A stretch of 11,446 nucleotides of DNA from Saprospiraceae bacterium (GTDB taxonomy: Bacteria > Bacteroidota > Bacteroidia > Chitinophagales > Saprospiraceae): NCBI GenBank assembly GCA_022842255.1, contig JALHPW010000098.1:1-11446 (forward strand), written 5' to 3'. Below, in pieces: positions 4,995 through 11,446 of this stretch. Within the stretch, counting starts at the first letter, position 1. Each line of letters begins with the position of its first letter. A program made the translations under genes and the position numbers. Below the pieces are notes generated by a model. It was not told the origin of the DNA. It was given only the letters and a program-made list of their open reading frames with translations, and ran no database searches.

Positions 4995-7802
4995 ATGAAA
5001 GCAGCATTTTCTACCCTTCTCGGCGCAGCCCTCTTATGCACAGCCTGCCAAACGCCTAAAAATACCCCACAAACCTCCAACCGCTGGATCATGGCCGCAC
5101 CTGCCGGCGAGCGGTATTGCCAAATCAATCCCAATGGCGAAACCATTATCCCCAATGGTCGCATCGTAAAACCCATGGGCCAAACCATCCGAATCGCCCC
5201 ACACCCTTACGGATTGGTGCTTTCACCCGATGGTTCGGTCGCCGTGACGGCCAATTCAGGCAACCGCCCATTTTCTATTACCATTTTAGAAAAACCTGGA
5301 AGTGCTGAGCCCAAGGTTCGACAAGTGCCCGAGGGTGCCCTCAACGACCCCAACCTACTCGAAGATGTGTTCATGGGACTTGCCATTACGTCCGACAACC
5401 GCTCGGTGTGGGTAGCCGGAGGACAATCAAACAAAATATTCCGTTACGACCTGCGCACTGGGGCAAAAATCGACTCCATTCTTTGCGCCCAGCCCGACAA
5501 CCCGGATGGCTATCTCGGGGATTTGGCCCTGTCACGTGATGGAAGCACGCTCTACGTTTGCGACCAAAGCAATTTTCGTCTGATCGTGGCCGACACGCGC
5601 AGCCGTAAAGTGAAACATTATGTCCCTGTTGGGCGCTATCCTTTTGGCGTGACCCTTGCGCCCGATGAAAAAACAGTGTACGTAGCCAATGTTGGGATGT
5701 TTGAATACAGTCCGCTCAAGCCATTGAAAGACAATGACTTAAAAGCGAATGGTGTCGATTTCCCAACCTCGGCCTATGGCTCGAAAGAAATGCGGGAGGG
5801 TTATAAAACAGATCGCGTGGAGGTGCCCGCGCTGGGCGACCCCAATGCTCCAGAATCCTTCTCGGTTTGGGCTGTGGATTTGGCGGGCGCAGCACCCAAG
5901 GTGACCCATAAAATCAAGACCGGCTTTTTGGTCGGTGAAAAAATAGAAGGCATTCCAGCGGTGGGCGGTGCGAGCCCAAACTCTTTGGTAGCCACCGACC
6001 AATTCGTGTTTGTGAGCAATGGCAACAACGACTGCGTATCCGTAATTGACCCAAAACAGGGCAAAGTCGTTCAGAATGTTTTTCTAAAACCCCTAGGCCA
6101 AATGGCCCGATATCGCGGGGTAATTCCGTTTGGTTTGGCGCTTTCCCCAGATCAAAAACGATTGTATGTGGCAGAAGCGGGTATCAATGCCGTGGCAGTA
6201 ATTGATGTGTCAAAAATCGCCACATCCAATGATTCAAAAACAGCACCTAAAGGAGCCGCTACGGTACTTGGGCATCTCCCAGTTGGTTGGTTCCCTTCCA
6301 AATTGGCCGTTTCGCCCGATGGCAAAAAACTCATCGTGGCCAACGCAAAAGGTTTTGGAAGCGGCCCAAATGGCGGCTATACGTTCAAGGAAGGTCCGGA
6401 AGGCAGTTACATCGGCCATTTGATGCATGGTTCGGTCACGACGCTCGATATTCCAGCAGATGCGGAATTGCCCGCTTGGACGCAGCGGGTGCTGGATCAA
6501 AATTTTCGCATTGTCCAGGAAGGCACAGCTTCAAGCCAAACCGAAAACTTGAACCCCATACCAGCGTTCCCCGGACAAAAAGAAAGCCCTATCAAACATA
6601 TCGTGTTCATTTCCAAGGAGAACCGCACTTACGACGAGGTATTTGGACAATTGAAAAAAGGCAAAGGCGATGCTGCCATTGCCCGTTATGGTTATGCGCG
6701 CTCGTTCTCAAACCAAGCCAAGACCGCCCAGGTTGAGCAAGCCACCATCATGCCCAACCACCTGGCCCTGGCCTATCGATTTGGGGTTTCCGACAATTTT
6801 TATGTGGACAGCGACCACTCCGCCGATGGTCACCGCTGGTTGGCCAACACCTATCCCAATGAGTGGATGGAAACCACGGTATCTGCGGGTTATGGTGGTC
6901 ACCGCGACCACAAAACTGGCAGTAAAGCAAAGGGTCAATATGCTTGGACGGGGGGGGCGGGCGCCATTTTCCCGGAGGATTACAACGAGGCGGGGTCGCT
7001 TTGGGACCATTTGGAGCGCAACAAACTCTCTTTTTTCAATTTTGGCTTCGGGACAGAGATGGGGTCCAATTTCTCGGATTCCACCATGAAATACTACGGC
7101 CAGAAGGTGTTGGTCAATTTCCCAATTCCAGGGCCGCTCTACGGTCGGTCTTCCGAAAAATACGCGACCTTCAACATGGCTATTCCCGACCAATTCAGGG
7201 CGGAAGTGTTCATGGATGAATTCAAGGAAAAATGGCTTTCGGGCAAAGAAAAAATGCCACAGGTACTGACCCTGATGTTGCCGCAAGACCATGGCGCTGG
7301 CGAGCGTCCGGACGCCGGTTATCCCTTCCGGGAGAGTTACATGGCCGACAATGACCTGGCACTGGGACGGGTAGTGGAATTTTTGTCGCACACACCTTAT
7401 TGGAAAGATATGGCCATTATTGTGACCGAAGATGATGCGCAAGATGGTCAAGACCACGTGGATGCACACCGAAGTATACTCATGGTCATTTCGCCCTATG
7501 CCAAAAAGAACCACGTCAGTCATACCCACACGAGCTTCGGGAGTATCTTTAAAACGATGTGGAATGTCTTTGGTGTGCCGTACTTGAACCAATACGATGC
7601 CGGCGCCTCGGATTTTGGCGACTTGTTCACCCATCAACCCGATTTCACGCCTTATTCGGCCTTGCCTGTGGACCCACGGGTGCTGGACCCACAGAAACTG
7701 CTCACCCCTTTTGATGCAAGATTCGACTGGAAATCGCTGTTGGAATCGCCCAAATTGGACAATGTGGAAGACTTTATCAAGGCCAAAAAGGAGGGCAATT
7801 AA
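4995..7802 (+). CDS. Lipoprotein: YncE-type beta-propeller fused to alkaline-phosphatase-superfamily phosphoesterase
   Basis: Two-domain exported enzyme, 935 residues, of the type annotated as bifunctional YncE family/alkaline phosphatase family protein. The N-terminus (MKAAFSTLLGAALLCTAC) is a lipoprotein signal with C18 as likely lipidated residue, although the -3 position is an unusual Cys. Residues about 60-480 hold YVTN-like propeller blades, e.g. PYGLVLSPDGSVAVTANSG, PFGVTLAPDEKTVYVANVG, PFGLALSPDQKRLYVAEAG and PSKLAVSPDGKKLIVANAK. Residues about 533-880 form a phosphoesterase domain beginning IKHIVFISKENRTYDEVFG. Likely metal ligands are E542-N543, the DSDHS segment (605-609), E812-D813-D814 and D820-H-V-D-A-H825. 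The domain resembles PF04185 (phospholipase C/acid phosphatase AcpA), so phosphate ester cleavage outside the cytoplasm is likely; the substrate is unknown. It is monocistronic, ending 12 bp from the convergent peroxidase gene. Confidence 0.87.
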   Translation: MKAAFSTLLGAALLCTACQTPKNTPQTSNRWIMAAPAGERYCQINPNGETIIPNGRIVKPMGQTIRIAPHPYGLVLSPDGSVAVTANSGNRPFSITILEKPGSAEPKVRQVPEGALNDPNLLEDVFMGLAITSDNRSVWVAGGQSNKIFRYDLRTGAKIDSILCAQPDNPDGYLGDLALSRDGSTLYVCDQSNFRLIVADTRSRKVKHYVPVGRYPFGVTLAPDEKTVYVANVGMFEYSPLKPLKDNDLKANGVDFPTSAYGSKEMREGYKTDRVEVPALGDPNAPESFSVWAVDLAGAAPKVTHKIKTGFLVGEKIEGIPAVGGASPNSLVATDQFVFVSNGNNDCVSVIDPKQGKVVQNVFLKPLGQMARYRGVIPFGLALSPDQKRLYVAEAGINAVAVIDVSKIATSNDSKTAPKGAATVLGHLPVGWFPSKLAVSPDGKKLIVANAKGFGSGPNGGYTFKEGPEGSYIGHLMHGSVTTLDIPADAELPAWTQRVLDQNFRIVQEGTASSQTENLNPIPAFPGQKESPIKHIVFISKENRTYDEVFGQLKKGKGDAAIARYGYARSFSNQAKTAQVEQATIMPNHLALAYRFGVSDNFYVDSDHSADGHRWLANTYPNEWMETTVSAGYGGHRDHKTGSKAKGQYAWTGGAGAIFPEDYNEAGSLWDHLERNKLSFFNFGFGTEMGSNFSDSTMKYYGQKVLVNFPIPGPLYGRSSEKYATFNMAIPDQFRAEVFMDEFKEKWLSGKEKMPQVLTLMLPQDHGAGERPDAGYPFRESYMADNDLALGRVVEFLSHTPYWKDMAIIVTEDDAQDGQDHVDAHRSILMVISPYAKKNHVSHTHTSFGSIFKTMWNVFGVPYLNQYDAGASDFGDLFTHQPDFTPYSALPVDPRVLDPQKLLTPFDARFDWKSLLESPKLDNVEDFIKAKKEGN

Positions 7803-7814
7803 TCGCCCCCATTT

Positions 7815-8414
7815 TTATTTCGCCGCTACGGCACTCATAAACTCTGGGCTGTCAGGCTTCACCTTGGATGCGAAAAAATGCGTGAGTTCGCCTTTTTCGT
7901 TGATTAGGTATTTGCAGAAATTCCAGCTAGGCGCTTGGTTGTTCCAGCCATTTTGGGCCGGATCAGTCAGCCAGCGATAGAGAGGCGCCGTATCGTCGCC
8001 TTTCACCGCTACTTTTTCAAACATGGGAAAGGTGACCCCATAGTTTTTTTGGCAAAACTCCGCAATGTCCTCCGCAGAACCAGGTTCCTGGCCCAAGAAA
8101 TCATTGGAAGGAAATCCTAGCACGACCACATTTTCCTTGTTTTCGTTGTAATATTTCTCCCAATCGGCATATTGGGGGGTATAGCCACATTTAGAGGCTA
8201 CGTTTAGGACGACGATTTTTTTGCCGCGAAATTGTTCCAGGGACACCGGTTTCCCATCCAGGGAATTGACTGTAAATTGAAAAAACGAAGAAGGCATATT
8301 TTTAACGATGGCCACTTCAGCTGGGCGTGTGACCACTTTGGTGGCATCAAAGCAAGAATAAAGCAGAGTCGCAACAGCGATGAAGAGGAGTGAAAGTACG
8401 GTTTTAATGATCAT
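7815..8414 (-). CDS. Glutathione-peroxidase-family lipoprotein, probably thioredoxin-dependent
   Basis: Reduces hydroperoxides with a cysteine active site. The 199-residue protein begins MIIKTVLSLLFIAVATLLYSC, a lipoprotein signal with C21 in an LYSC lipobox, so it is membrane-anchored outside the cytoplasm. Catalytic tetrad residues are visible: C76 in NVASKCGYTPQY (Cys rather than selenocysteine), Q109 in the FLGQEP block, and W164-N165 in the WNF motif. C121 in EFCQKNYGVTFPMF is at the place of the resolving Cys of two-cysteine plant-type enzymes, which use thioredoxin; the neighbouring FPC cysteine is replaced by Ser103. The reading frame stays open to an ATG at 8501, but that version would place about 29 repeat-encoded polar residues (NHQNHFNHS) before the signal peptide, so the 8414 start is chosen. 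Confidence 0.92.
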   Translation of the reverse strand: MIIKTVLSLLFIAVATLLYSCFDATKVVTRPAEVAIVKNMPSSFFQFTVNSLDGKPVSLEQFRGKKIVVLNVASKCGYTPQYADWEKYYNENKENVVVLGFPSNDFLGQEPGSAEDIAEFCQKNYGVTFPMFEKVAVKGDDTAPLYRWLTDPAQNGWNNQAPSWNFCKYLINEKGELTHFFASKVKPDSPEFMSAVAAK

Positions 8415-8432
8415 GATTGAGCGTGTTATACT

Positions 8433-8468
8433 GTGATTAAAGTGATTTTGATGATTTGAGTGATAGAA
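8433..8468 (-). repeat. Four 9-bp GTGATT-type tandem repeats upstream of the peroxidase gene
   Basis: Plus-strand units are GTGATTAAA, GTGATTTTG, ATGATTTGA and GTGATAGAA, in exact 9-bp register. Two further GTGATT-like copies lie out of phase at 8473 and 8484. The array begins 18 bp upstream of the chosen start codon, within the 164-bp gap 8415-8578, which otherwise shows no gene and no clear promoter. It could be a set of regulator sites or a slippage product; the function is unknown. Confidence 0.65.
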
Positions 8469-8578
8469 ACTCCTGATTTTTAGGTGATTCCAAAACTTCA
8501 ACTTTCAAAACCACTTCGCGTTGACTATATAACAGCCCATAACACAACAAAACCGCAATGGTTTAGGGAAAACGCGCT

Positions 8579-9700
8579 TTACACCAATTCTGACGCCAGA
8601 CCAAAGCTCATGGTCATACCCGCACCACTCAAACCGTTGACGATCCAAACCCCGGGTTCTACCTCAGCTACAAAGTCTGTCTTGCCGGGCAATTTTGGAT
8701 AAACTCCATGCCAGGTCTCGGCTATGGCCGCATTGGGGAATTGTGCGAAGGTATCCAAGTAGTTCAATATCAATTGATTAATGGCATCGCTATCAAAAGG
8801 TGAAACATCCCAGCCGTATTCGTGGCTATCCCCCAAAATGATTTCGCCGCTGTGGTTTTGAGAAACCAACACGTGAACCCCATACCGGCCAAAATCCGGA
8901 TTTTCTGCCGCATAACGCTCGCGGACGGGCTCCAGGCTTGTTAAATGGGCAAAAGAGGAATAATGCAAGAGGGTCAACCCTGCGCAAAGTGAGGGCCCGA
9001 GTTGCCAGTCGGCTGGTTGCGCACTTGTCCGAAGCATTTGCAATTTGCACTTGGTAATGCCGCTCTCCCGAAAAACACGCGGGTACAAGGTTTCAAAATC
9101 GGCACCAGAGCACACAAAAATGCGTTCGGCCTGCCAGAGTTCGTAAAAATCAGAAACAAGCCCTGAATCTACATGGGTAATTGCCGAGCCAAATCGAAAC
9201 GCCACACCCAGTTCTTTTTCCAGGTATTCGGCCAATTGTGGAATGGCCTGCCGGGGCGAAACGGTGCATTCGGTAGCACTCCATAACCCGGCCCGAAGTC
9301 CTTCGGTCTTGACCGCTGGGCTATGGGCGGCCACCTCGCTTGGGCTTAGGAGTTTCAACGCATAACCAGCGCCTTTGGCATATTTCAAAAAATCGTGCAA
9401 AACGGCCACCTCGTCTTCGTGATAGGCGAGCTGAAGGGAGCCATTTTGTTTTACCTGAACCCCACTTTTTGAGGCAATATCCAACCAGGTTTCCCGGCTG
9501 CGCATGGCCCTATCCAACAGTGGGCCCGCAGGTTGACCAATCGGCCAAACCAATCCAAAATTGCGTACCGAAGCGCCAATAGCCCTCGGGTTCCGTTCAA
9601 ATACAATGGTTTTCAAACCTTTACGGGCCGCAGCGTAGGCGGTTGCGAGGCCGACGATACCTGCGCCGATGACGGCTACGTCGAATTTGTGATTGTTCAT
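8579..9700 (-). CDS. TIGR03364-like FAD-dependent oxidoreductase (putative aminophosphonate oxidase)
   Basis: DAO-superfamily flavoenzyme of 373 residues, expected to oxidatively deaminate an amine or amino acid. The FAD-binding motif VIGAGIVGLATAY (10-22) with acidic E34 in FERNP is at the N-terminus. The segment IGASVRNFGLVWP and the C-terminal GVWIVNGLSGAGMTMSFGLA are characteristic of the TIGR03364 group. That family is known for its synteny with phosphonatase-like hydrolases, and its proposed role is oxidation of an aminophosphonate. The frame extends to 9829, but the 9700 start is preferred because it opens directly on the FAD motif and its ATG overlaps the upstream gene's TGA (ATGA), indicating translational coupling. 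No phosphonatase-like hydrolase is present in the window, so the phosphonate role is inference. Confidence 0.85.
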   Translation of the reverse strand: MNNHKFDVAVIGAGIVGLATAYAAARKGLKTIVFERNPRAIGASVRNFGLVWPIGQPAGPLLDRAMRSRETWLDIASKSGVQVKQNGSLQLAYHEDEVAVLHDFLKYAKGAGYALKLLSPSEVAAHSPAVKTEGLRAGLWSATECTVSPRQAIPQLAEYLEKELGVAFRFGSAITHVDSGLVSDFYELWQAERIFVCSGADFETLYPRVFRESGITKCKLQMLRTSAQPADWQLGPSLCAGLTLLHYSSFAHLTSLEPVRERYAAENPDFGRYGVHVLVSQNHSGEIILGDSHEYGWDVSPFDSDAINQLILNYLDTFAQFPNAAIAETWHGVYPKLPGKTDFVAEVEPGVWIVNGLSGAGMTMSFGLASELV

Positions 9701-11025
9701 ACTGAATTTGTGATGGATGGAAGGGTTGAATGGGGAAGAGCTGGGGGCGTCAACTGGGGTCTTTTTTTCCAAAAATACGCCCAGGAAAGACAGACCGTAA
9801 TGGCAATCAGTCCTGCGCCGAGGTAACAAAGTCGACTAAAAAACGACAGCCAACTCATCTCGCCCGCGCCAAAATTGCGCCAAAGCAATACCCCAACGCT
9901 ACCGAGATAACCTATGGAATCAGCTACATACATGAGGAACCCGACATTGCCCGCTTCCTTGAAACTGGCCATCAATCGGTCAAAAAGCACCCCATTAAAA
10001 AGGATATAGGGCAAAAAAAGGCCAAATCCGGAGGAAACCATCCACCAAAAAGGCGAAATCAGGTCGTTTTGGAACATCCAGGTACTGCCCACCAAAAGCA
10101 CCGCCCCACCCAGGATGAACCCGTGGTTGAGCCAAAGAGCGCGGAAATTCTGCCGGATAAAAATCATGGCGCCAACCAGGATCAAGCAAAGTGCCGCAAT
10201 GGGCAATTCCGCAGTGGTCAAGATGGCCGCTTCGCCAGCGTAGCCGAGTTCTGACCAGATTTCCACCGCAAAATTGTCGCGCACATCGCGCACAATGGTC
10301 AGCACCAGATAAGTCAATACCAGGGCAGTCAAACCCGGAGCATACCGCCGGAACAAGGCTCGTCGTTCCGATGCGCTCATGCTCCGGCGTTCGGCCCGTT
10401 GGTTGCGGTCTTGTTCGTTGGGCGGCGGCAGGTGTTCGAGCAACCAAACACAAACCAGCAAAAGGGGCAAGAACAAAAGCCCCGTTACAAAGGGCATCCA
10501 CATCTCGGAAACACCTTGCTCGTCGAGCAGCCATTTCCCGGTTGTTTTCACAAACCCGGAGGAAAGGATGAAGTTGGTACAAAGCGCAGCAGCCAACAAT
10601 TCTGTGATTCTACGTCCCTCTAAATAACTGAATATCAAGCCCCAAGCCATTCCCAATGGCAATCCGTTGAGGAACATCCAGCCAATATTGTAAGGGGCGG
10701 GCGTGAGGGCAAACCCTAGCAAGGCAAGTTCTGCTATGCCGATGATTACCAGCAATATCATTGCGCGTTGTGCGGCCCCCATGGCAGCTATGACGCGAAT
10801 GCCAATGAATTTTGACAACGCATACCCAGCCACCTGGGCCATAACCAACGCGATTTTGAACTGTACACCCCAGATTTCCAAATCGGCGTACGTTCCTGCC
10901 GTAAAGGGTTTTCGAAAGGCATACACCGAACAATAGGCCGCAAAGGCACTGAACCCCGACAGCAATACAAAAACGAAGGGTGGTGCTTTGGCGAGGCGCT
11001 TACTGAGGGTGGTTGATCGAAGCAT
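9697..11025 (-). CDS. DUF5690 family multi-pass membrane protein, MFS-like
   Basis: Inner-membrane protein of 442 residues with roughly 12 hydrophobic segments, recognisable as the Bacteroidota DUF5690 family, which resembles major facilitator transporters. The first helices carry SAFAAYCSVYAFRKPFTAG (about 26-44), a pattern typical of the family, followed by GWMFLNGLPLGMAWGLIFSYLEGRR. A polar, charged loop near the middle (EHLPPPNEQDRNQRAERRSMSASERR) separates two halves, as in MFS proteins. A transport role is likely but no substrate is established. It overlaps the downstream FAD oxidoreductase by 4 bp, so the two are surely cotranslated; uptake of the oxidase's substrate is a natural guess. 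The start at 11025 is the only sensible ATG, 17 nt after a weak -7 candidate. Confidence 0.83.
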   Translation of the reverse strand: MLRSTTLSKRLAKAPPFVFVLLSGFSAFAAYCSVYAFRKPFTAGTYADLEIWGVQFKIALVMAQVAGYALSKFIGIRVIAAMGAAQRAMILLVIIGIAELALLGFALTPAPYNIGWMFLNGLPLGMAWGLIFSYLEGRRITELLAAALCTNFILSSGFVKTTGKWLLDEQGVSEMWMPFVTGLLFLPLLLVCVWLLEHLPPPNEQDRNQRAERRSMSASERRALFRRYAPGLTALVLTYLVLTIVRDVRDNFAVEIWSELGYAGEAAILTTAELPIAALCLILVGAMIFIRQNFRALWLNHGFILGGAVLLVGSTWMFQNDLISPFWWMVSSGFGLFLPYILFNGVLFDRLMASFKEAGNVGFLMYVADSIGYLGSVGVLLWRNFGAGEMSWLSFFSRLCYLGAGLIAITVCLSWAYFWKKRPQLTPPALPHSTLPSITNSV

Positions 11026-11042
11026 TTTTGGTCAGAAAGCCG

Positions 11043-11050
11043 CAATGATA
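11043..11050 (-). promoter_or_regulatory. Weak candidate -7 element for the DUF5690-FAD oxidoreductase operon
   Basis: On the minus strand TATCATTG matches TAnnTTTG at five of six fixed bases and lies 17 nt before the start codon, the same distance as the receptor's element. A TTGG sequence 20 bp upstream (11071-11074) could serve as -33. Evidence is limited to these short matches. Confidence 0.3.
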
Positions 11051-11087
11051 AACCCAGCCGCAAATGGCTTCCAACGCGCAACACAAA

Positions 11088-11116
11088 CACAACCAAGACT
11101 TAACCACCGCTTAACC
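11088..11116 (+). promoter_or_regulatory. Pho-box-like triple direct repeat upstream of the GNAT gene
   Basis: Two perfect 7-bp copies, CTTAACC-ACCG-CTTAACC (11099-11116), are spaced at 11 bp. A third degenerate copy, CACAACC (five of seven matches), lies one further 11-bp step upstream at 11088. The last copy ends exactly 10 bp before a -7-like element. This is the arrangement of Pho boxes, and CTTAACC resembles the cyanobacterial PhoB (SphR) repeat. It lies in the divergent gap 11026-11161, so it might also affect the DUF5690 operon, although its orientation points to the GNAT gene. Confidence 0.5.
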
Positions 11117-11126
11117 CACCATGCTT

Positions 11127-11134
11127 TTCCTTTG
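11127..11134 (+). promoter_or_regulatory. Putative -7 element of the GNAT gene
   Basis: TTCCTTTG matches TAnnTTTG at five of six fixed bases. It begins 10 bp after the CTTAACC direct repeat and ends 27 nt before the chosen GNAT start codon. There is no separate -33 TTTG, which is compatible with activation from the repeat. Confidence 0.4.
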
Positions 11135-11161
11135 TGGCGAGGTAACTACCGTGTAAAGCCC

Positions 11162-11446
11162 ATGTTTCTGAGACCATTCCGCCCCAACGACAAACGCCAT
11201 CTGCAACAACTGTTCTTCGACACCGTACACGCGTTGAACGGGCCCGATTTCACGCCCGAACAATTGGAGGTATGGGCACCCGCAGCGCCCCATCGGGAGC
11301 AGTGGTCAAGATTGGACGAACAGTCTTGTTTTGTGGTGGAGTTCCAAAAACAGATTGTCGGTTTTGCCAGCCTTTCGGACGAGGGTTGGATAACATTCCT
11401 CATCGTGCACAAAAATTTCCAGGGCCGTGGGGTAGATCGGAAGAGC
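11162..11446 (+). CDS. GNAT-family N-acetyltransferase, YafP-like, 3'-truncated at the contig end
   Basis: Transfers an acetyl group from acetyl-CoA to an unknown amine substrate. The first 90 codons are genuine: MFLRPFRPNDKRHLQQLFFDTVHALNG, then DFTPEQLEVWAP (31-42), which is typical of the YafP-like group, then IVGFASL (70-76) and the start of the acetyl-CoA loop FQGRGV (86-91). The remainder, including the C-terminal half of the fold, is missing. Codons 91-95 are partly or wholly adapter sequence (read as V-D-R-K-S), where a Gly-rich continuation would be expected after QGRGV. The ATG at 11162 is the first in frame with this conserved N-terminus and has no strong Shine-Dalgarno. Confidence 0.85.
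   Translation, partial: MFLRPFRPNDKRHLQQLFFDTVHALNGPDFTPEQLEVWAPAAPHREQWSRLDEQSCFVVEFQKQIVGFASLSDEGWITFLIVHKNFQGRGVDRKS
11434..11446 (+). other. Residual Illumina adapter sequence at the contig end
   Basis: The final 13 bases, AGATCGGAAGAGC, equal the common start of the Illumina TruSeq adapters, and the match runs exactly to the end of the window. It interrupts the acetyl-CoA-binding loop of the GNAT gene just where a conserved glycine is expected. It is almost certainly untrimmed sequencing adapter rather than genomic DNA. Confidence 0.93.

Noticed and set aside
6708..7637. 309-codon open frame on the minus strand inside the phosphoesterase gene
   Set aside because: It lies wholly opposite a well-supported conserved domain. 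Its translation is rich in H, R, V and G with no family motif, as expected for an antisense shadow in codon-biased DNA.
8415..8501. Extended N-terminus of the peroxidase from an ATG at 8501
   Set aside because: The extra 29 residues are encoded by the 9-bp repeats and would place polar sequence before a clear lipoprotein signal peptide.
8550..8564. Small hairpin AAACC-N5-GGTTT after the FAD oxidoreductase gene, followed on the minus strand by a T/G stretch
   Set aside because: A 5-bp, A/T-rich stem and an interrupted T tract are too weak to call a terminator.
9701..9829. Extended N-terminus of the FAD oxidoreductase from 9829
   Set aside because: The extension overlaps the coding region of DUF5690 by 43 codons and has no family resemblance. 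The ATG at 9698-9700 gives the usual start just before the FAD motif and an ATGA overlap.
11121..11156. Short ORF MLFLCGEVTTV between the Pho-like repeat and the GNAT start
   Set aside because: At 11 codons it has no supporting ribosome site and overlaps the -7 element, so it would start upstream of the predicted transcript.

Overview
The window looks like chromosomal DNA of a Bacteroidota bacterium, probably on the Saprospirales/Chitinophagia side. The evidence is a Por-type (T9SS type A) sorting domain on a secreted protein, a TonB-dependent outer-membrane receptor, a DUF5690 membrane protein, an outer-membrane-style lipoprotein glutathione peroxidase, and promoter-like elements resembling the Bacteroidota -7 consensus TAnnTTTG. 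The exact lineage is inference. The last 13 bases match the Illumina adapter start, so the right edge is a raw contig end and the last gene is cut there.

Layout from left to right. At 3-1823 (+) a two-gene operon encodes BtaA- and BtaB-like enzymes, which make the phosphorus-free betaine lipid DGTS from diacylglycerol and S-adenosylmethionine. At 1820-3850 (-) is a TonB-dependent receptor whose stop codon overlaps that of btaB. At 3996-4766 (+) is a secreted DUF4252 protein carrying a T9SS sorting domain. At 4779-4908 is an imperfect palindromic intergenic repeat. At 4995-7802 (+) is a 935-residue lipoprotein fusing a YncE-type beta-propeller to an alkaline-phosphatase-superfamily phosphoesterase. 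At 7815-8414 (-) is a lipoprotein glutathione peroxidase, preceded by a short array of 9-bp repeats. At 8579-11025 (-) is a translationally coupled pair: a DUF5690 membrane protein, then a TIGR03364-like FAD oxidoreductase of the type linked to phosphonate breakdown. At 11162-11446 (+) is the start of a YafP-like GNAT acetyltransferase.

A possible common theme is phosphorus economy: replacing phospholipids with betaine lipid, an exported phosphoesterase, and a putative aminophosphonate oxidase with a transporter-like partner. Two intergenic regions support this. Both carry 7-bp direct repeats of the type (C/T)TTAA(C/T)(C/T) at an 11-bp period. Both sit exactly 10 bp upstream of a Bacteroidota-like -7 element, which is the geometry of a Pho box. 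One lies before the TonB receptor and one before the GNAT gene. The repeats and spacing are read directly from the sequence; control by a PhoB-like regulator is a hypothesis. No RNA genes, transposase or CRISPR array were seen.
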